Assembly (NCBI GenBank): GCA_947500825.1
Contig: CANMTR010000002.1
Coordinates: forward strand, 62,001-126,000
Direction: 5' to 3'
Length of the DNA stretch: 64,000 bases
DNA from: an uncultured Paracoccaceae bacterium
Lineage (GTDB): Bacteria > Pseudomonadota > Alphaproteobacteria > Rhodobacterales > Rhodobacteraceae
Positions 46,970 through 56,150 of this stretch are shown here, piece by piece. The notes under the pieces are model-generated. The model searched no databases, had not been told where the DNA came from, and saw only the letters and a program-made list of their open reading frames with translations. Position 1 is the stretch's first letter. Each line of letters begins with the position of its first letter. The translations under genes and the position numbers were made by a program.

Positions 46970-48109
46970 TCATTGCCGCGCCGTCCACCGGGCGAGCCGG
47001 TCCAGGCCCTCCGCGATGTCGGCCCCCGCCCCGGCATAGGAGAAACGCAGCATCCCCCGCCCCCGCGCAGGGTCGAAGTCGATCCCCGGCGTCACCGCGA
47101 CGCCGACCTCGTCGAGGATCCGCGCCGACAGGTCCAGGCTGTCGTCGCCCAGGTGCCGCGCGTCGGCATAGACGTAGAACGCCCCGTCGGGCGGGGCGAA
47201 ATGCGCGAACCCCGCCGCCGCGAGCCCCTCGATCATCATCTGCCGGTTGGCGCGATAGACCGACAGGTTCGCCTCCAGCTCGGGGCCGCAGTCGAAGGCC
47301 GCCAGCGCTGCGACCTGGCTGGCGTGGGAGGGGCAGATGAACATGTTCTGCGCCAGCCTCTCGACCACGCGCACGTGGTCGTGCGGAACGACCATCCAGC
47401 CCACGCGCCAGCCCGTCATCGAGAAATACTTGGAGAAGGAATTGACGACATAGACGTCGTCGGTGACCTCGAGGGCGCTCACGGCGGGGCGGTCGTAGTG
47501 CAGGCCGTGGTAGATCTCGTCCGAGATCAGCGACACGTCCCGCTCCCGGCAGGCCGCCACCAGCGCCGACAGGGCATCGCGGTCCAGCATGGTTCCCGCC
47601 GGGTTGGACGGCGAGGCCAGGATCAGCCCGTCGAGATCCGCTCCCACCTGGTCGGGTCGCGGCTGGAAGCGGTCCTCCATCGCCGTCTCGATCCCGCGCG
47701 CCTCCAGGCTCAACGCGGTCAGGATGTGGCGGTAGGAGGGATATCCCGGCAGGCCGAGCCCCACCCTCTGTCCGGCCTCGAAAAGCGCGGTGAAGGCGAG
47801 CACGAACCCCGCCGAAGCGCCCGCCGTGACCACGATCCGCGCCGGATCGACCTCGACCCCGTGCCAGTCCCGGTAGTGGCGCGCGATGCGCGCGCGCAGG
47901 GCGGGCAGGCCGAGGGCAACGGTATATCCCAGCGGCTCGGTGGCCATCGCGGCGGCCAGCGCCGCGCGCGCGCCTTCGGGGGCGGGCGTCGCGGGCTGGC
48001 CCACCTCCATGTGAATCACGCGTCGCCCCGCCGCCTCGGCGGCGCGCGCGCGCTCCATCACGTCCATGACGATGAACGGGTCCACCTGCCCGCGCGACGA
48101 CGTTCGCAT
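46970..48109 (-). CDS. Class I/II PLP-dependent aminotransferase
   Basis: Aminotransferase of 379 residues (fold type I). Motifs include the PLP-phosphate region TAGASAGFVLAF, the Asn/Pro of SPSNPAGTML, the DEIYHGLHY aspartate contact and the Schiff-base lysine in NSFSKYFSMTGWRVGW. The conserved Arg near the C-terminus is in LRFSYAG. The YGLGV-like and DEIYHGL features resemble aspartate/tyrosine-type enzymes; the substrate is not decidable. The start at 48109 gives MRTSSRGQVDPFIVMDVM. It is divergent from the DsbA-like gene. Confidence 0.88.
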   Translation of the reverse strand: MRTSSRGQVDPFIVMDVMERARAAEAAGRRVIHMEVGQPATPAPEGARAALAAAMATEPLGYTVALGLPALRARIARHYRDWHGVEVDPARIVVTAGASAGFVLAFTALFEAGQRVGLGLPGYPSYRHILTALSLEARGIETAMEDRFQPRPDQVGADLDGLILASPSNPAGTMLDRDALSALVAACRERDVSLISDEIYHGLHYDRPAVSALEVTDDVYVVNSFSKYFSMTGWRVGWMVVPHDHVRVVERLAQNMFICPSHASQVAALAAFDCGPELEANLSVYRANRQMMIEGLAAAGFAHFAPPDGAFYVYADARHLGDDSLDLSARILDEVGVAVTPGIDFDPARGRGMLRFSYAGAGADIAEGLDRLARWTARQ

Positions 48110-48250
48110 GCCCCTGCTCCCTGCCTGTGCCCCCCGGGGGTGCCGTGCCGGGGCGGGCTCGTCAATCACGTTCCCTCCAGCGGCCTTGCACGCCCGGCGG
48201 GCCTGGCGCAGGCTCGCCCGCGACCTCGTCCCGCCGCACCGGAGCCGCAG

Positions 48251-48988
48251 ATGCTGAAGCCACTCGCCCTCGCCCTGACGCTCGCCGCAGCCCCCGCCTT
48301 CGCGTTCGACCTCGACCAGATGAGCGAGACCGAGCGGGCCGCCTTCCGCGAGGAGGTGCGCTCCTATCTCCTCGACAACCCGGAGGTGCTGATGGAGGCG
48401 ATCCAGGTGCTCGAGACGCGCGAGGCAGAGACCCAGGGCGCGGCCGACGCCGATCTGGTCGCCCAGAACGCCGAGGCCCTGTTCGAGGACGACGCCTCCT
48501 GGGTGGGCGGCAACCCCGACGGCGACGTCACGGTCGTGGAGTTCATGGATTACCGCTGCGGCTATTGCCGCCGCGCCTTTCCCGAGGTGGCCGAGCTGGT
48601 GGAAAGCGACGGCAACATACGCTTCGTCGTCAAGGAGTTCCCGATCCTGGGCGAGCAGTCGGTCCTGGCCAGCCGCTTCGCCATCGCCACCCAGCGCGTG
48701 GCAGGCGACGACGCCTACGAGACCGTCCACGAGGCGCTGATGGGCCAGCGCGCCGAGGTTACGGAGACGAGCCTCGAGGCCTTGGCGCAGGAGAACGGGC
48801 TGGACTGGGCCGCGATCTGGGACGAGATGTCGGCGCCCGAGGTGGCGCAGCGGATCGGCGACGTACACCGCCTGGGCTCCGCCATGGGCATCCAGGGCAC
48901 GCCGTCCTTCGTGATCGGCGACCAGATGGTGCGCGGCTACGTCCCCCTGGAGGAGATGCGCGCCATGGTGGAGGACGAGCGGGGCTGA
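48251..48988 (+). CDS. Periplasmic DsbA-family thiol oxidoreductase
   Basis: Thioredoxin-fold protein of 245 residues. A signal peptide covers about 1-18 (MLKPLALALTLAAAPAFA) and an N-terminal helical extension reaches about residue 75. The DsbA domain has the active site CGYC at residues 103-106, and the cis-proline loop is GTPSFVIGD. The long N-terminal helix region is like ScsC/Com1-type proteins, some of which are oligomeric isomerases. It is flanked by an aminotransferase and a MoxR ATPase with no Dsb partner nearby. Confidence 0.92.
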   Translation: MLKPLALALTLAAAPAFAFDLDQMSETERAAFREEVRSYLLDNPEVLMEAIQVLETREAETQGAADADLVAQNAEALFEDDASWVGGNPDGDVTVVEFMDYRCGYCRRAFPEVAELVESDGNIRFVVKEFPILGEQSVLASRFAIATQRVAGDDAYETVHEALMGQRAEVTETSLEALAQENGLDWAAIWDEMSAPEVAQRIGDVHRLGSAMGIQGTPSFVIGDQMVRGYVPLEEMRAMVEDERG

Positions 48989-49000
48989 ACGCCCCCTTCG

Positions 49001-49846
49001 CTACTGGCGCCCCTGGCGGCGCGCCATGAAGGCCAGCCGCTCGAACAGGCTCACGTCCTGCTCGTTCTTCAGGAGCGCCCCGTGCAGCTTCGGCAGGGCC
49101 TCCGCGCCGTCGCGCTGGAGGTCGGCCGCCGTCAGGTCCTCGGCCAGAAGAAGCTTCAGCCAGTCGATCACCTCCGAGGTGGAGGGCTTCTTCTTCAATC
49201 CCGGCTGCTCGCGGATCTCGTAGAAACGGGTCAGCGCCGCGGTCAGCATCCGGTCCTTGATGCCGGGATGGTGCACGGCGACGATGCGCTTGAGCGTCTC
49301 CATGTCCGGAAAGCGGATGAAGTGGAAGAAGCAGCGCCGCAGGAACGCGTCGGGCAGCTCCTTTTCGTTGTTCGAGGTGATCACCACGATCGGGCGGTGC
49401 CGCGCCCGGATCGTCTCGCCGGTCTCGTAGACGTGGAACTCCATCCGGTCGAGCTCCTGCAACAGGTCGTTGGGGAACTCGATGTCGGCCTTGTCGACCT
49501 CGTCGATCAAGAGGACCACGCGCTCGTCGGCCTCGAACGCCTCCCACAGCTTGCCCTTGCGGATGTAGTTGGCCACGTCGTGGACGCGCTCGTCGCCGAG
49601 CTGGCTGTCGCGCAGCCGGCTGACCGCGTCGTACTCGTAGAGGCCCTGCTGGGCGCGGGTCGTGGACTTCACGTGCCACTCGATCATCCGCATCCCCAGG
49701 CTGTCGCTGACCTGCCGTGCAAGCTCGGTCTTGCCGGTCCCCGGCTCGCCCTTGACCAGCAGCGGACGCTCGAGCGCGATGGCGGCATTGACCGCCACCT
49801 CCAGGTCCTCGGTAGCGACGTAGGTATCGGTGGAGGCGAACTTCAT
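49001..49846 (-). CDS. MoxR family AAA+ ATPase
   Basis: AAA+ ATPase of 281 residues. It has Walker A GEPGTGKT at residues 33-40, Walker B LLIDEVDKAD, the sensor 1 Asn in VITSNNEKELPDAFLRRC with its arginine finger, and a C-terminal lid. MoxR ATPases act with VWA-domain proteins as metal-insertion or maturation chaperones. Its probable partner is the CoxE-like VWA protein at 56314-57498, which is 6.5 kb away on the opposite strand instead of adjacent. It is convergent with the DsbA-like gene. Confidence 0.93.
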   Translation of the reverse strand: MKFASTDTYVATEDLEVAVNAAIALERPLLVKGEPGTGKTELARQVSDSLGMRMIEWHVKSTTRAQQGLYEYDAVSRLRDSQLGDERVHDVANYIRKGKLWEAFEADERVVLLIDEVDKADIEFPNDLLQELDRMEFHVYETGETIRARHRPIVVITSNNEKELPDAFLRRCFFHFIRFPDMETLKRIVAVHHPGIKDRMLTAALTRFYEIREQPGLKKKPSTSEVIDWLKLLLAEDLTAADLQRDGAEALPKLHGALLKNEQDVSLFERLAFMARRQGRQ

Positions 49847-50022
49847 CGGGCGGGGTCCTCGCGATCCGGGGGCGTTCGGACGCGATCATATGGAGCGCTC
49901 GCCGCAGCCACAAGGCACCCCAGTTGACGCGTGACAAGCGGGGGGCTGTGGGATATTGCGCGCCCAGTGGACGAAAGGATCGTGCGGGAAGCACGCCCGC
50001 CCCACAGGGAGAACAAAGTATT

Positions 50023-50445
50023 ATGAAGGTCGAAACGTTCCTGCCGGACGATTACCGGCCCGCCGAGGACGAACCGTTCATGAACGAGCGGCAGACGGAG
50101 TATTTCCGCCGCAAGCTTCTCGATTGGCGGGGAGATCTTCTGGACGAGAGCCGCTCCACCATCGAAGGATTGCAGGACGGCACCCGCAACATCCCCGACG
50201 TGGCCGACCGCGCCAGCGAGGAGACCGACCGCGCCATCGAGCTCCGCACCCGCGACCGGCAGCGCAAGCTCGTCTCCAAGATCGACAGCGCCCTGCGCCG
50301 GATCGAGAACGGCGAATACGGCTATTGCGAGGTGACCGGCGAGCCGATCTCGCTCAAGCGCCTCGACGCGCGCCCCATCGCGACCCTGAGCCTCGAGGCG
50401 CAGGAGCGCCACGAGCGCCGCGAAAAGGTCCACCGCGACGATTGA
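50023..50445 (+). CDS. dksA: RNA polymerase-binding transcription factor DksA
   Basis: Secondary-channel regulator of RNA polymerase working with ppGpp, 140 residues. The coiled coil has the acidic-tip region around NIPDVADRASEETDRAIELR. The C-terminal globular part reads YGYCEVTGEPISLKRLDARP. Only one cysteine is present where E. coli DksA has four zinc ligands; the same is true of other alphaproteobacterial DksA proteins as remembered, so this is a lineage form. The ATG follows CAGGGAGA. The monooxygenase gene starts 16 bp after its stop. Confidence 0.94.
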   Translation: MKVETFLPDDYRPAEDEPFMNERQTEYFRRKLLDWRGDLLDESRSTIEGLQDGTRNIPDVADRASEETDRAIELRTRDRQRKLVSKIDSALRRIENGEYGYCEVTGEPISLKRLDARPIATLSLEAQERHERREKVHRDD

Positions 50446-50461
50446 CGGCCGCCGCGGGGAC

Positions 50462-51586
50462 ATGGGTGCGATGATGCCATTCGTCGTCGTGGGTGCCGGG
50501 ATCGGCGGACTCTCCTGCGCCCTCGCCCTCGCCCGTCGCGGCGCCCAAGTCCGCGTGCTGGAACGCGCCGCCGAGTTGTCGCCGGTCGGTGCCGGCATCC
50601 AGATCAGCCCCAACGGTTACCGCGTGCTCTCGGCCCTGGGGCTTGCCCCCGAGATCGACGCCGCTGCAATCGCCAATCGTGCGGTCGTCCTGGCGGACGG
50701 CCTGACCGGGCGCGAGGTCGTCCGCATGGACGTCTCCGGCGCGCCCTACCGCCTTCTCCATCGCGCCGACCTCGTGGCAATCCTCTCCCGTGCCGCGTCG
50801 GAGGCCGGGGTCCGGATCGAGCTCGACCGCCGTGTCGTGTCCGTCGAGGACGGCGCACCGGCAAGGCTGGTGATGGAGGACGGCACGGACATCGAGGGCA
50901 CGGTGGTCGGGGCCGACGGCCTCCACTCCGTGATCCGCCCCGCCCTGAACGGCGACGCACCCGCCACCTTCACCGGGCAGGTCGCATGGCGCGCGATCGT
51001 CCCCGGGCCAGCCCCACCCGAAGCCCGTATCGACATGGTGCCCGGCGGACACGTGGTGCAATACCCCCTGCCCGGCGGCCTCGTGAACCTCGTCGCCGTG
51101 GAGGAACGGTCGGACTGGGCTCCCGAAGGATGGACCCATCCCGGCGATCCGGACGCGTTCCGCGCCACGTTCCACCGCGTCCGCGCCGCTCGCACTCGAT
51201 TAACCGACGTCGAACGGGTGCATGTATGGGGCCTGTTCCTCCACCCCGTGGCGCATAGCTGGCATGGCCGTTCCGTCGCGCTGATCGGGGATGCGGCGCA
51301 TCCGACTTTGCCGTTTCTGGCGCAAGGGGCCAACCTGGCGCTGGAGGATGCCTGGACGGTGGCGGAGGCGTTGACGAAAGACACGCTGCCCGCCTGGCAG
51401 GCCGCGCGCAGACCGCGCGCGCAACGGGCGATCCGCGCCGCGACGGGCAACGCCAGATCGTACCACCTGGGCGGTCTTACCCGTCGCGTGGCCCATGCGG
51501 GGCTGCGCGCGGTGGGACGGACGGCACCCGGTCTCTTGCCGCGACGGTTCGAGTGGCTCTATGGCCACGACGTGACGCGGCCCTGA
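50462..51586 (+). CDS. FAD-dependent monooxygenase (aromatic hydroxylase type)
   Basis: Class A flavoprotein hydroxylase-like protein of 374 residues. The FAD Rossmann motif GAGIGGLSCALALARRGAQV is near the start. It also has the DG motif VVGADGLHSVIR and the second FAD motif LIGDAAHPTLPFLAQGANLALEDA. It resembles salicylate hydroxylase-like enzymes; the substrate is unknown. The chosen start ATG is at 50462; in-frame ATGs at 50471 and 50474 are alternatives. It probably shares the dksA transcript, as in related genomes. Confidence 0.88.
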   Translation: MGAMMPFVVVGAGIGGLSCALALARRGAQVRVLERAAELSPVGAGIQISPNGYRVLSALGLAPEIDAAAIANRAVVLADGLTGREVVRMDVSGAPYRLLHRADLVAILSRAASEAGVRIELDRRVVSVEDGAPARLVMEDGTDIEGTVVGADGLHSVIRPALNGDAPATFTGQVAWRAIVPGPAPPEARIDMVPGGHVVQYPLPGGLVNLVAVEERSDWAPEGWTHPGDPDAFRATFHRVRAARTRLTDVERVHVWGLFLHPVAHSWHGRSVALIGDAAHPTLPFLAQGANLALEDAWTVAEALTKDTLPAWQAARRPRAQRAIRAATGNARSYHLGGLTRRVAHAGLRAVGRTAPGLLPRRFEWLYGHDVTRP

Positions 51587-51693
51587 CACGAAACCGGCAC
51601 GGGCCGGTCCCGGCAAAACACGATCCTGCCGCGGGATGGTCACACAATTGCAACGCAGCGTCTAATTCCGGTTAACTCGGTTCGCCCTCGCCG

Positions 51694-51749
51694 CCCCGGG
51701 CCGTAGGCTGCACCGGGGGATGCGGTCCCCTTTTTTCAAACCACGGGGA
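51694..51749 (+). promoter_or_regulatory. Porin mRNA leader with overlapping hairpins
   Basis: Three short helices compete. CCCCGG (51694-51699) can pair with CCGGGG (51713-51718). GGGGA (51716-51720) can pair with TCCCC (51726-51730), and this stem is followed by TTTTTT (51731-51736), as in a terminator. TCCCC can also pair with GGGGA (51745-51749), the likely ribosome site of the porin. The second could alternatively be the terminator of the upstream gene. Confidence 0.4.
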
Positions 51750-51754
51750 TTACC

Positions 51755-52951
51755 ATGATCACATCGATCGCCCGCCTCATGGCAGGAGCCGCCGTAATCA
51801 CGGCCGCGATGCCGGCCGCCGCGCAGACCACCAACGCAAATGCCCGGATCGCCGAGCTCGAGTCGCGGGTGGCGGAGCTGGAGAGCCGGGAAGGGTCGAG
51901 CGGGCCGACGCTGTCCTTCGGGTCAGACACCGTCACCGAGGTCGAGTTCTACGGCTACCTCCAGGTGGACCTGATCTACGATTTCGGGGCCGAGCTGGGC
52001 AACACGACCTTCCCGCTCATCGGGGTGACCGACGACGACCAGGGCGAGTTCTTCAACGCGACGGCGCAGGAGACGCGGCTGGGCTTCCGCACGACCACGC
52101 CGACGGCCCTGGGGGACCTCAAGACCGAGGTGGAGATCGATTTCTACGGCGCGTCGGGTGCCTTCGGGACCAACAATTCCTACGAAATCCGGGCGCGGAA
52201 CGTCTATGCCGAGCTGGCGGGTTTCCGCGTCGGCAAGTCGTGGAGCACCTTCCCGCCGTTCACCAACTATCCGATCACGCTCGACTTCCAGGGCGAGGCG
52301 GGCATCGGCTTCGCGCGGACCGACCAGGTTCGCTACACGCACCAGTTCGGCGACTTCGAGGCAGAGGTCGCGATCGAGGAGAGCAACGGCGACAGCAACG
52401 ACCCCGTCTTCGTGGCCGCGGGCGCCTATGACGTGGACGGCCTGCGCCTGCGCGCGGCCGGCATCGTCGGCGAGACCGAGACCTCGTTCGACACCGGAGC
52501 GCGTGACCCCGAGGGCGCCGCCATCTTCGCCGAGGGCGACGACGAGAACTTCTACGGCATCGCGCTCGACGGGTCGGTCGACCTGTGGGAGGGCGGCAAC
52601 CTGACCGCGGGATATCTGTTCGGCGACGGGATCGCGGATTACCTGGTGTTCCTGGGCGACTCGGTGAACTCCGAGGGCGACACGATCAAGTCGCAGGGCG
52701 CCTTCGCCGGCCTGAGCCAGGAAGTTGGCGAGAAGTGGACCTTCAAGGCCGTCTACGGCTGGCGCTACAACGACGAGATCGGCCCCAACGACGACACCCA
52801 GAAGCTGACCTCGATCCATCTCGACGCGCTCTACGAGATCGTCGAGAACACCACCGTGGGCGTCGAATACTTCCACGGCACGCGCAAGACCTTCGCGGGC
52901 GCCGAATACGATATCGACCGCATCCAGACCTCGTTCATCTACACGTTCTGA
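51755..52951 (+). CDS. DcaP-like trimeric porin
   Basis: Outer-membrane porin of 398 residues. A signal peptide (about 1-24, ending AAAQ) is followed by a short coiled coil (ARIAELESRVAELESR) as in DcaP-type porins, where it protrudes into the periplasm. A beta-barrel with many alternating aromatic strands follows (VEFYGYLQVDLIYDF, ETRLGFRTTTPT, VGKSWSTFPPF). The last residue is Phe in FIYTF, the BAM signal. It is acidic throughout, suggesting cation or organic-acid passage only loosely. Monocistronic with its own 168-bp upstream region. Confidence 0.88.
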   Translation: MITSIARLMAGAAVITAAMPAAAQTTNANARIAELESRVAELESREGSSGPTLSFGSDTVTEVEFYGYLQVDLIYDFGAELGNTTFPLIGVTDDDQGEFFNATAQETRLGFRTTTPTALGDLKTEVEIDFYGASGAFGTNNSYEIRARNVYAELAGFRVGKSWSTFPPFTNYPITLDFQGEAGIGFARTDQVRYTHQFGDFEAEVAIEESNGDSNDPVFVAAGAYDVDGLRLRAAGIVGETETSFDTGARDPEGAAIFAEGDDENFYGIALDGSVDLWEGGNLTAGYLFGDGIADYLVFLGDSVNSEGDTIKSQGAFAGLSQEVGEKWTFKAVYGWRYNDEIGPNDDTQKLTSIHLDALYEIVENTTVGVEYFHGTRKTFAGAEYDIDRIQTSFIYTF

Positions 52952-53036
52952 GGGCACCGCGCGCCCTTCGCGAGAGGGGCGCGCGCCACGCTCATGTCCG
53001 GCCCGATCGGGACCGGAATTGCTGTGGGATCGGCGT

Positions 53037-53067
53037 CGGAGTCCCGGCGGAGTCCCGGCGGGTTAAC
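53037..53067 (-). repeat. 11-bp tandem repeat between porin and tig
   Basis: Read on the minus strand, TTAACCCG is followed by two identical 11-bp units (CCGGGACTCCG). It matches 26 of 30 positions of the element at 13816-13845, and all four differences fall at the same two positions of each unit. Confidence 0.7.
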
Positions 53068-53088
53068 ATTCCGGGGGATCGCAGAGAC

Positions 53089-53128
53089 AAAAAAGGGCGG
53101 GGCCGCGTCTCCTCTCGCGGCCCCGCCC
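53089..53128 (-). terminator. Intrinsic terminator of tig
   Basis: A perfect 13-bp GC stem (53095-53107 with 53116-53128) with an 8-nt loop, followed on the minus strand by six T. It starts 37 bp after the tig stop. No U tract on the other side, so it serves tig and not the porin. A weaker 8-bp hairpin without U tract (52959-52984) lies just after the porin. Confidence 0.9.
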
Positions 53129-53165
53129 CGTCGCCCCGGCCGTACCGAGGCGCGCGTCATGAAGA

Positions 53166-54503
53166 TCAGGCTTCCTGGTTTTCGTCCTCCAGAGCCTCGA
53201 CCTCCTTCTGCAACTCATCCTTGGTCACCTCGCGCTCTTCGACCTGGGCGCGCTCGAAGATGTAGTCGACGACCTTGTCCTCGAAGATCGGCGCCTGGAG
53301 CTGCTGGCGCATCTGCGGGTTCTGCTGGACGAACTCGAAGAACTGGCGCTCTTGGCCCGGATACTGGCGGGCCTGGTTCATGACCGCCTGGGTCATCTCG
53401 GCGTCGGTGACCTCGATCTCGTTCTGGCGGCCCAGCTCGGCCAGCAGCAGCCCGAGACGCACGCGGCGCTCGGCGAGCTTCATGTGCTCGTCGGTCGGCT
53501 CGACCTTCTCGTGATCGTGGCCTTCGACCTCCGGGTTCTCCTCGTGCCAGAGCTGGTGGGCGATCTGGTCGGCCTCGGCCTGCACGAGGCTGGGCGGAAG
53601 CTCGAAGCTGACCTTCTCGTCGAGGATGTCGAGAAGCTTGCGCTTCATCACCTGGCGCCCGGCCTGGGAATACTCGGCTTCCAGCCGCTCGCGGATCTGG
53701 CCCTTGAGCGCCTCGAGATCCTCGGCGCCGTACTGCTTGGCCAGCTCGTCGTCCACCTCGGCGGGTTTGGGCGACTTCACCTCCTTGACCGTGGTGGCGA
53801 AGACCGCGTCCTTGCCGGCCAGGTTGGGCGCCTGGTACTCGGCGGGGAAGGACACCTCGACGTTGAGCTCGTCACCGGCGGAGACGCCCGCGAGCTGCTC
53901 CTCGAAGCCGGGGATGAAGCTGCCCGATCCCAGCACGAGGGGGTAGTCGGTGGCGGTGCCGCCGTCGAAGACCTCGCCGTCGACCGAGCCTTCGAAGTCG
54001 ATCACGACCTGGTCGCCGTCCTCGGCCTTGCCGTCCTTCGTCTCGAAGGCCTGGGCGTTCTTGGCCAGCGATTCCAGCGCCTCGTCCACGGCCCCCTCGT
54101 CGGGGGTGACCTTGAGCCGCTCGATCTCGATGGTGGAGGCGTCGAACTCGGGGATCTCGGGGAGCTTCTCGTAGGTCATCTCGACCTCGACGTCCTGCCC
54201 CTTCTTCCAGTCGTCGCCCTTCATCTTGACCTCGGGCTGGGCGGCGGGGCGGTCGCCCGTCTCCTCGAAGTGGGAGGACATGGCGCCGTCGACGGCCTCC
54301 TGCATGGCCTCGCCCAGAAGCCGGTCGCCGAATTGCTTCTTCAGGAGCGCCATCGGCACCTTGCCCTTGCGGAAGCCCTTCATCTCGACTCCGGGCTGCG
54401 CCTCGGCCAGCTTCTCGTCCACCTTCCGGTCGAGCTCGTCGGCCGTGACGGTGATCTGATAGCCACGCTTCAAGCCCTCGTTCACGGTCTCGTTGACCTG
54501 CAT
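53166..54503 (-). CDS. tig: Trigger factor
   Basis: Ribosome-bound chaperone and peptidyl-prolyl isomerase, 445 residues. The N-terminal ribosome-binding domain has the signature [17 protein letters not shown]. The PPIase FKBP domain is at about 155-245 ([20 protein letters not shown]), and the helical C-terminal chaperone domain ends in an acidic tail. Two adjacent ATGs exist; 54503 is favoured because it sits at a better distance from the GAGGA site. Monocistronic, ending in a strong terminator. Confidence 0.97.
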   Translation of the reverse strand: MQVNETVNEGLKRGYQITVTADELDRKVDEKLAEAQPGVEMKGFRKGKVPMALLKKQFGDRLLGEAMQEAVDGAMSSHFEETGDRPAAQPEVKMKGDDWKKGQDVEVEMTYEKLPEIPEFDASTIEIERLKVTPDEGAVDEALESLAKNAQAFETKDGKAEDGDQVVIDFEGSVDGEVFDGGTATDYPLVLGSGSFIPGFEEQLAGVSAGDELNVEVSFPAEYQAPNLAGKDAVFATTVKEVKSPKPAEVDDELAKQYGAEDLEALKGQIRERLEAEYSQAGRQVMKRKLLDILDEKVSFELPPSLVQAEADQIAHQLWHEENPEVEGHDHEKVEPTDEHMKLAERRVRLGLLLAELGRQNEIEVTDAEMTQAVMNQARQYPGQERQFFEFVQQNPQMRQQLQAPIFEDKVVDYIFERAQVEEREVTKDELQKEVEALEDENQEA

Positions 54504-54776
54504 CATGTCCTCATCAGCAAAAGTGGGGTACGCGCCGCCCGCTCAAGGGCCCCGCTCGGGTTTCGCGCGCTTCTACGGGCCGGGGCCGGGAATCGCAAGC
54601 CGCCCCGGTCGCACCCGGGATGCGCTTGCGGGAGGCCGCCGCGCCTGCGCCTGCGGGAGGGCATGGCGGGGGCCGCGGGCGGGATCTGCGGCGGCGGGCG
54701 GCGGTTCGATCACGATTGCCGACGCGCCCGTCGGGGCCGGTTGGCTTCACCCGCCGATTGGGAAAGAGTGACGCCG

Positions 54777-56150
54777 ATGACGCTCCGCGCCCTCCTGCCC
54801 CTCGCGCTCCTGGCGCTCTCGGCCTGCGCGGCGGCGGACGCGCCGCCCGGCCGGGCCGCGGTCAACCCCGCGAGCCTGCCGCCCATGCGCAGCTTCGAGC
54901 CGGGCCGTGCGCCGCGACCGACCCGCACGAACGCCGACATGGCGCGCGACATCCTCGACCTGACCTTCGCGCTGGAGAGCGGGCGGGAGGTGCCGCGGCT
55001 GACCCGGTTCGAGGCGCCGGTCAGCCTGCGCGTCACGGGGCCCGCGCCGCCCACGCTGGAGCGCGACCTGTCGCGGCTTCTCGCGCGGCTGCGCGCCGAG
55101 GCGGGCATCGCGATCTCGCGCGTGGACGCGGACCGGCCCGCCAACGTCACCGTCCAGGTGGTGCCCCGCGACACCCTGCGCGGGGCGGTGCCGGCGGCGG
55201 CGTGCTTCGTGGTGCCGCGCACCTCGTCCTGGGCGGAGTTCCTGGCCAACCGGCGCGGCGGCGCGCTCGACTGGACGACGCTGGAGCGACGCGAGCGGGT
55301 GGCGGTGTTCATCCCCGGCGACGTGGCCCCCCAGGAGGTGCGCGACTGCCTGCACGAGGAGCTGGCCCAGGCGCTGGGGCCGCTCAACGACCTCTATCGC
55401 CTCACCGACAGCGTCTTCAACGACGACAATTTCCACACCGTGCTGACCGGCTTCGACATGCTGGCGCTGCGCGCCACCTATGCGCCCGAGATGCGCTCGG
55501 GGATGTCGCGGGAGGCGGCGGCGCGCGCCCTGCCGGGCGTGCTGGCGCGGCTGAACCCGGCGGGGCGCGGGCCGGCGAGCGCGCCCGCCCCGCCCACGAC
55601 GCGCGACTGGATCGCGGCGGTGGAGCGCGCGCTCGGCCCCGACGGCCCGGGCCGGGCGCGGCGCCGGGCGGCGCGGGAGGCCACGGACATCGCCGTCGCC
55701 CGGGGCTGGGACGACACCCGGCTGGCCTTCTCGCTCTTCGCGCTGGGGCGGCTGTCGCTGGAGCGCGATCCGGAGCTGTCGTTCGGGGCGTTCCTGCGCG
55801 CGGCGCATATCTATGCCCGCGCGCCCGAGACGCGCATCCACGGCGCCCATGTGGGGCTGCAGATCGCCGCCTTCGCGCTGGCCTCGGGCGAGCCGGGCTC
55901 GGCCGCCGCGATCGTTGACGCCAACACGGACGCGGCGGTGGAGGCGCAGAACGCGGCACTCCTGTCGTCGCTCCTGTCGGTGAAGGCGCGGGCGCTCGCC
56001 GCCCGTGGCCGCGAGGGCGAGGCCCGGCGGCTGGGGCTGGAGGCGCTGGGCTGGGGGCGCTACGGCGACGGTCCGGGCCCGCTGCCCGGGGACATGGGGA
56101 CGGGCGGCCGGGCCGCGACCGTCTCGCAGCAAGGAAAGGTAGACTCGTGA
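54777..56150 (+). CDS. DUF2927 lipoprotein
   Basis: Predicted lipoprotein of 457 residues. The lipobox LALSAC ends at about Cys18. The conserved DUF2927 region (about 50-240) contains ILDLTFALESGREVPRLTRFE, VRDCLHEELAQALGPLNDLYRLTDSVFNDDNFHTVLTGFD (cut by short gaps) with a possible HEEL metal-site pattern. The C-terminal half is Ala/Arg-rich with TPR-like helices. Function unknown. The HE..L pattern resembles a protease zinc motif but the family is not proven enzymatic. It overlaps the next small gene by 4 bp (GTGA). Confidence 0.82.
   Translation: MTLRALLPLALLALSACAAADAPPGRAAVNPASLPPMRSFEPGRAPRPTRTNADMARDILDLTFALESGREVPRLTRFEAPVSLRVTGPAPPTLERDLSRLLARLRAEAGIAISRVDADRPANVTVQVVPRDTLRGAVPAAACFVVPRTSSWAEFLANRRGGALDWTTLERRERVAVFIPGDVAPQEVRDCLHEELAQALGPLNDLYRLTDSVFNDDNFHTVLTGFDMLALRATYAPEMRSGMSREAAARALPGVLARLNPAGRGPASAPAPPTTRDWIAAVERALGPDGPGRARRRAAREATDIAVARGWDDTRLAFSLFALGRLSLERDPELSFGAFLRAAHIYARAPETRIHGAHVGLQIAAFALASGEPGSAAAIVDANTDAAVEAQNAALLSSLLSVKARALAARGREGEARRLGLEALGWGRYGDGPGPLPGDMGTGGRAATVSQQGKVDS

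Noticed and set aside
46883-48250. Long plus-strand open frame antisense to the aminotransferase and in frame with the DsbA-like gene
   Set aside because: It is a GC-rich shadow; its translation is Arg/Pro/His-rich and the DsbA-like gene has its own signal peptide at 48251.
54700-54715. GGTTCGATC resembling a tRNA T-loop
   Set aside because: No flanking T-stem, acceptor stem or anticodon arm can be formed.
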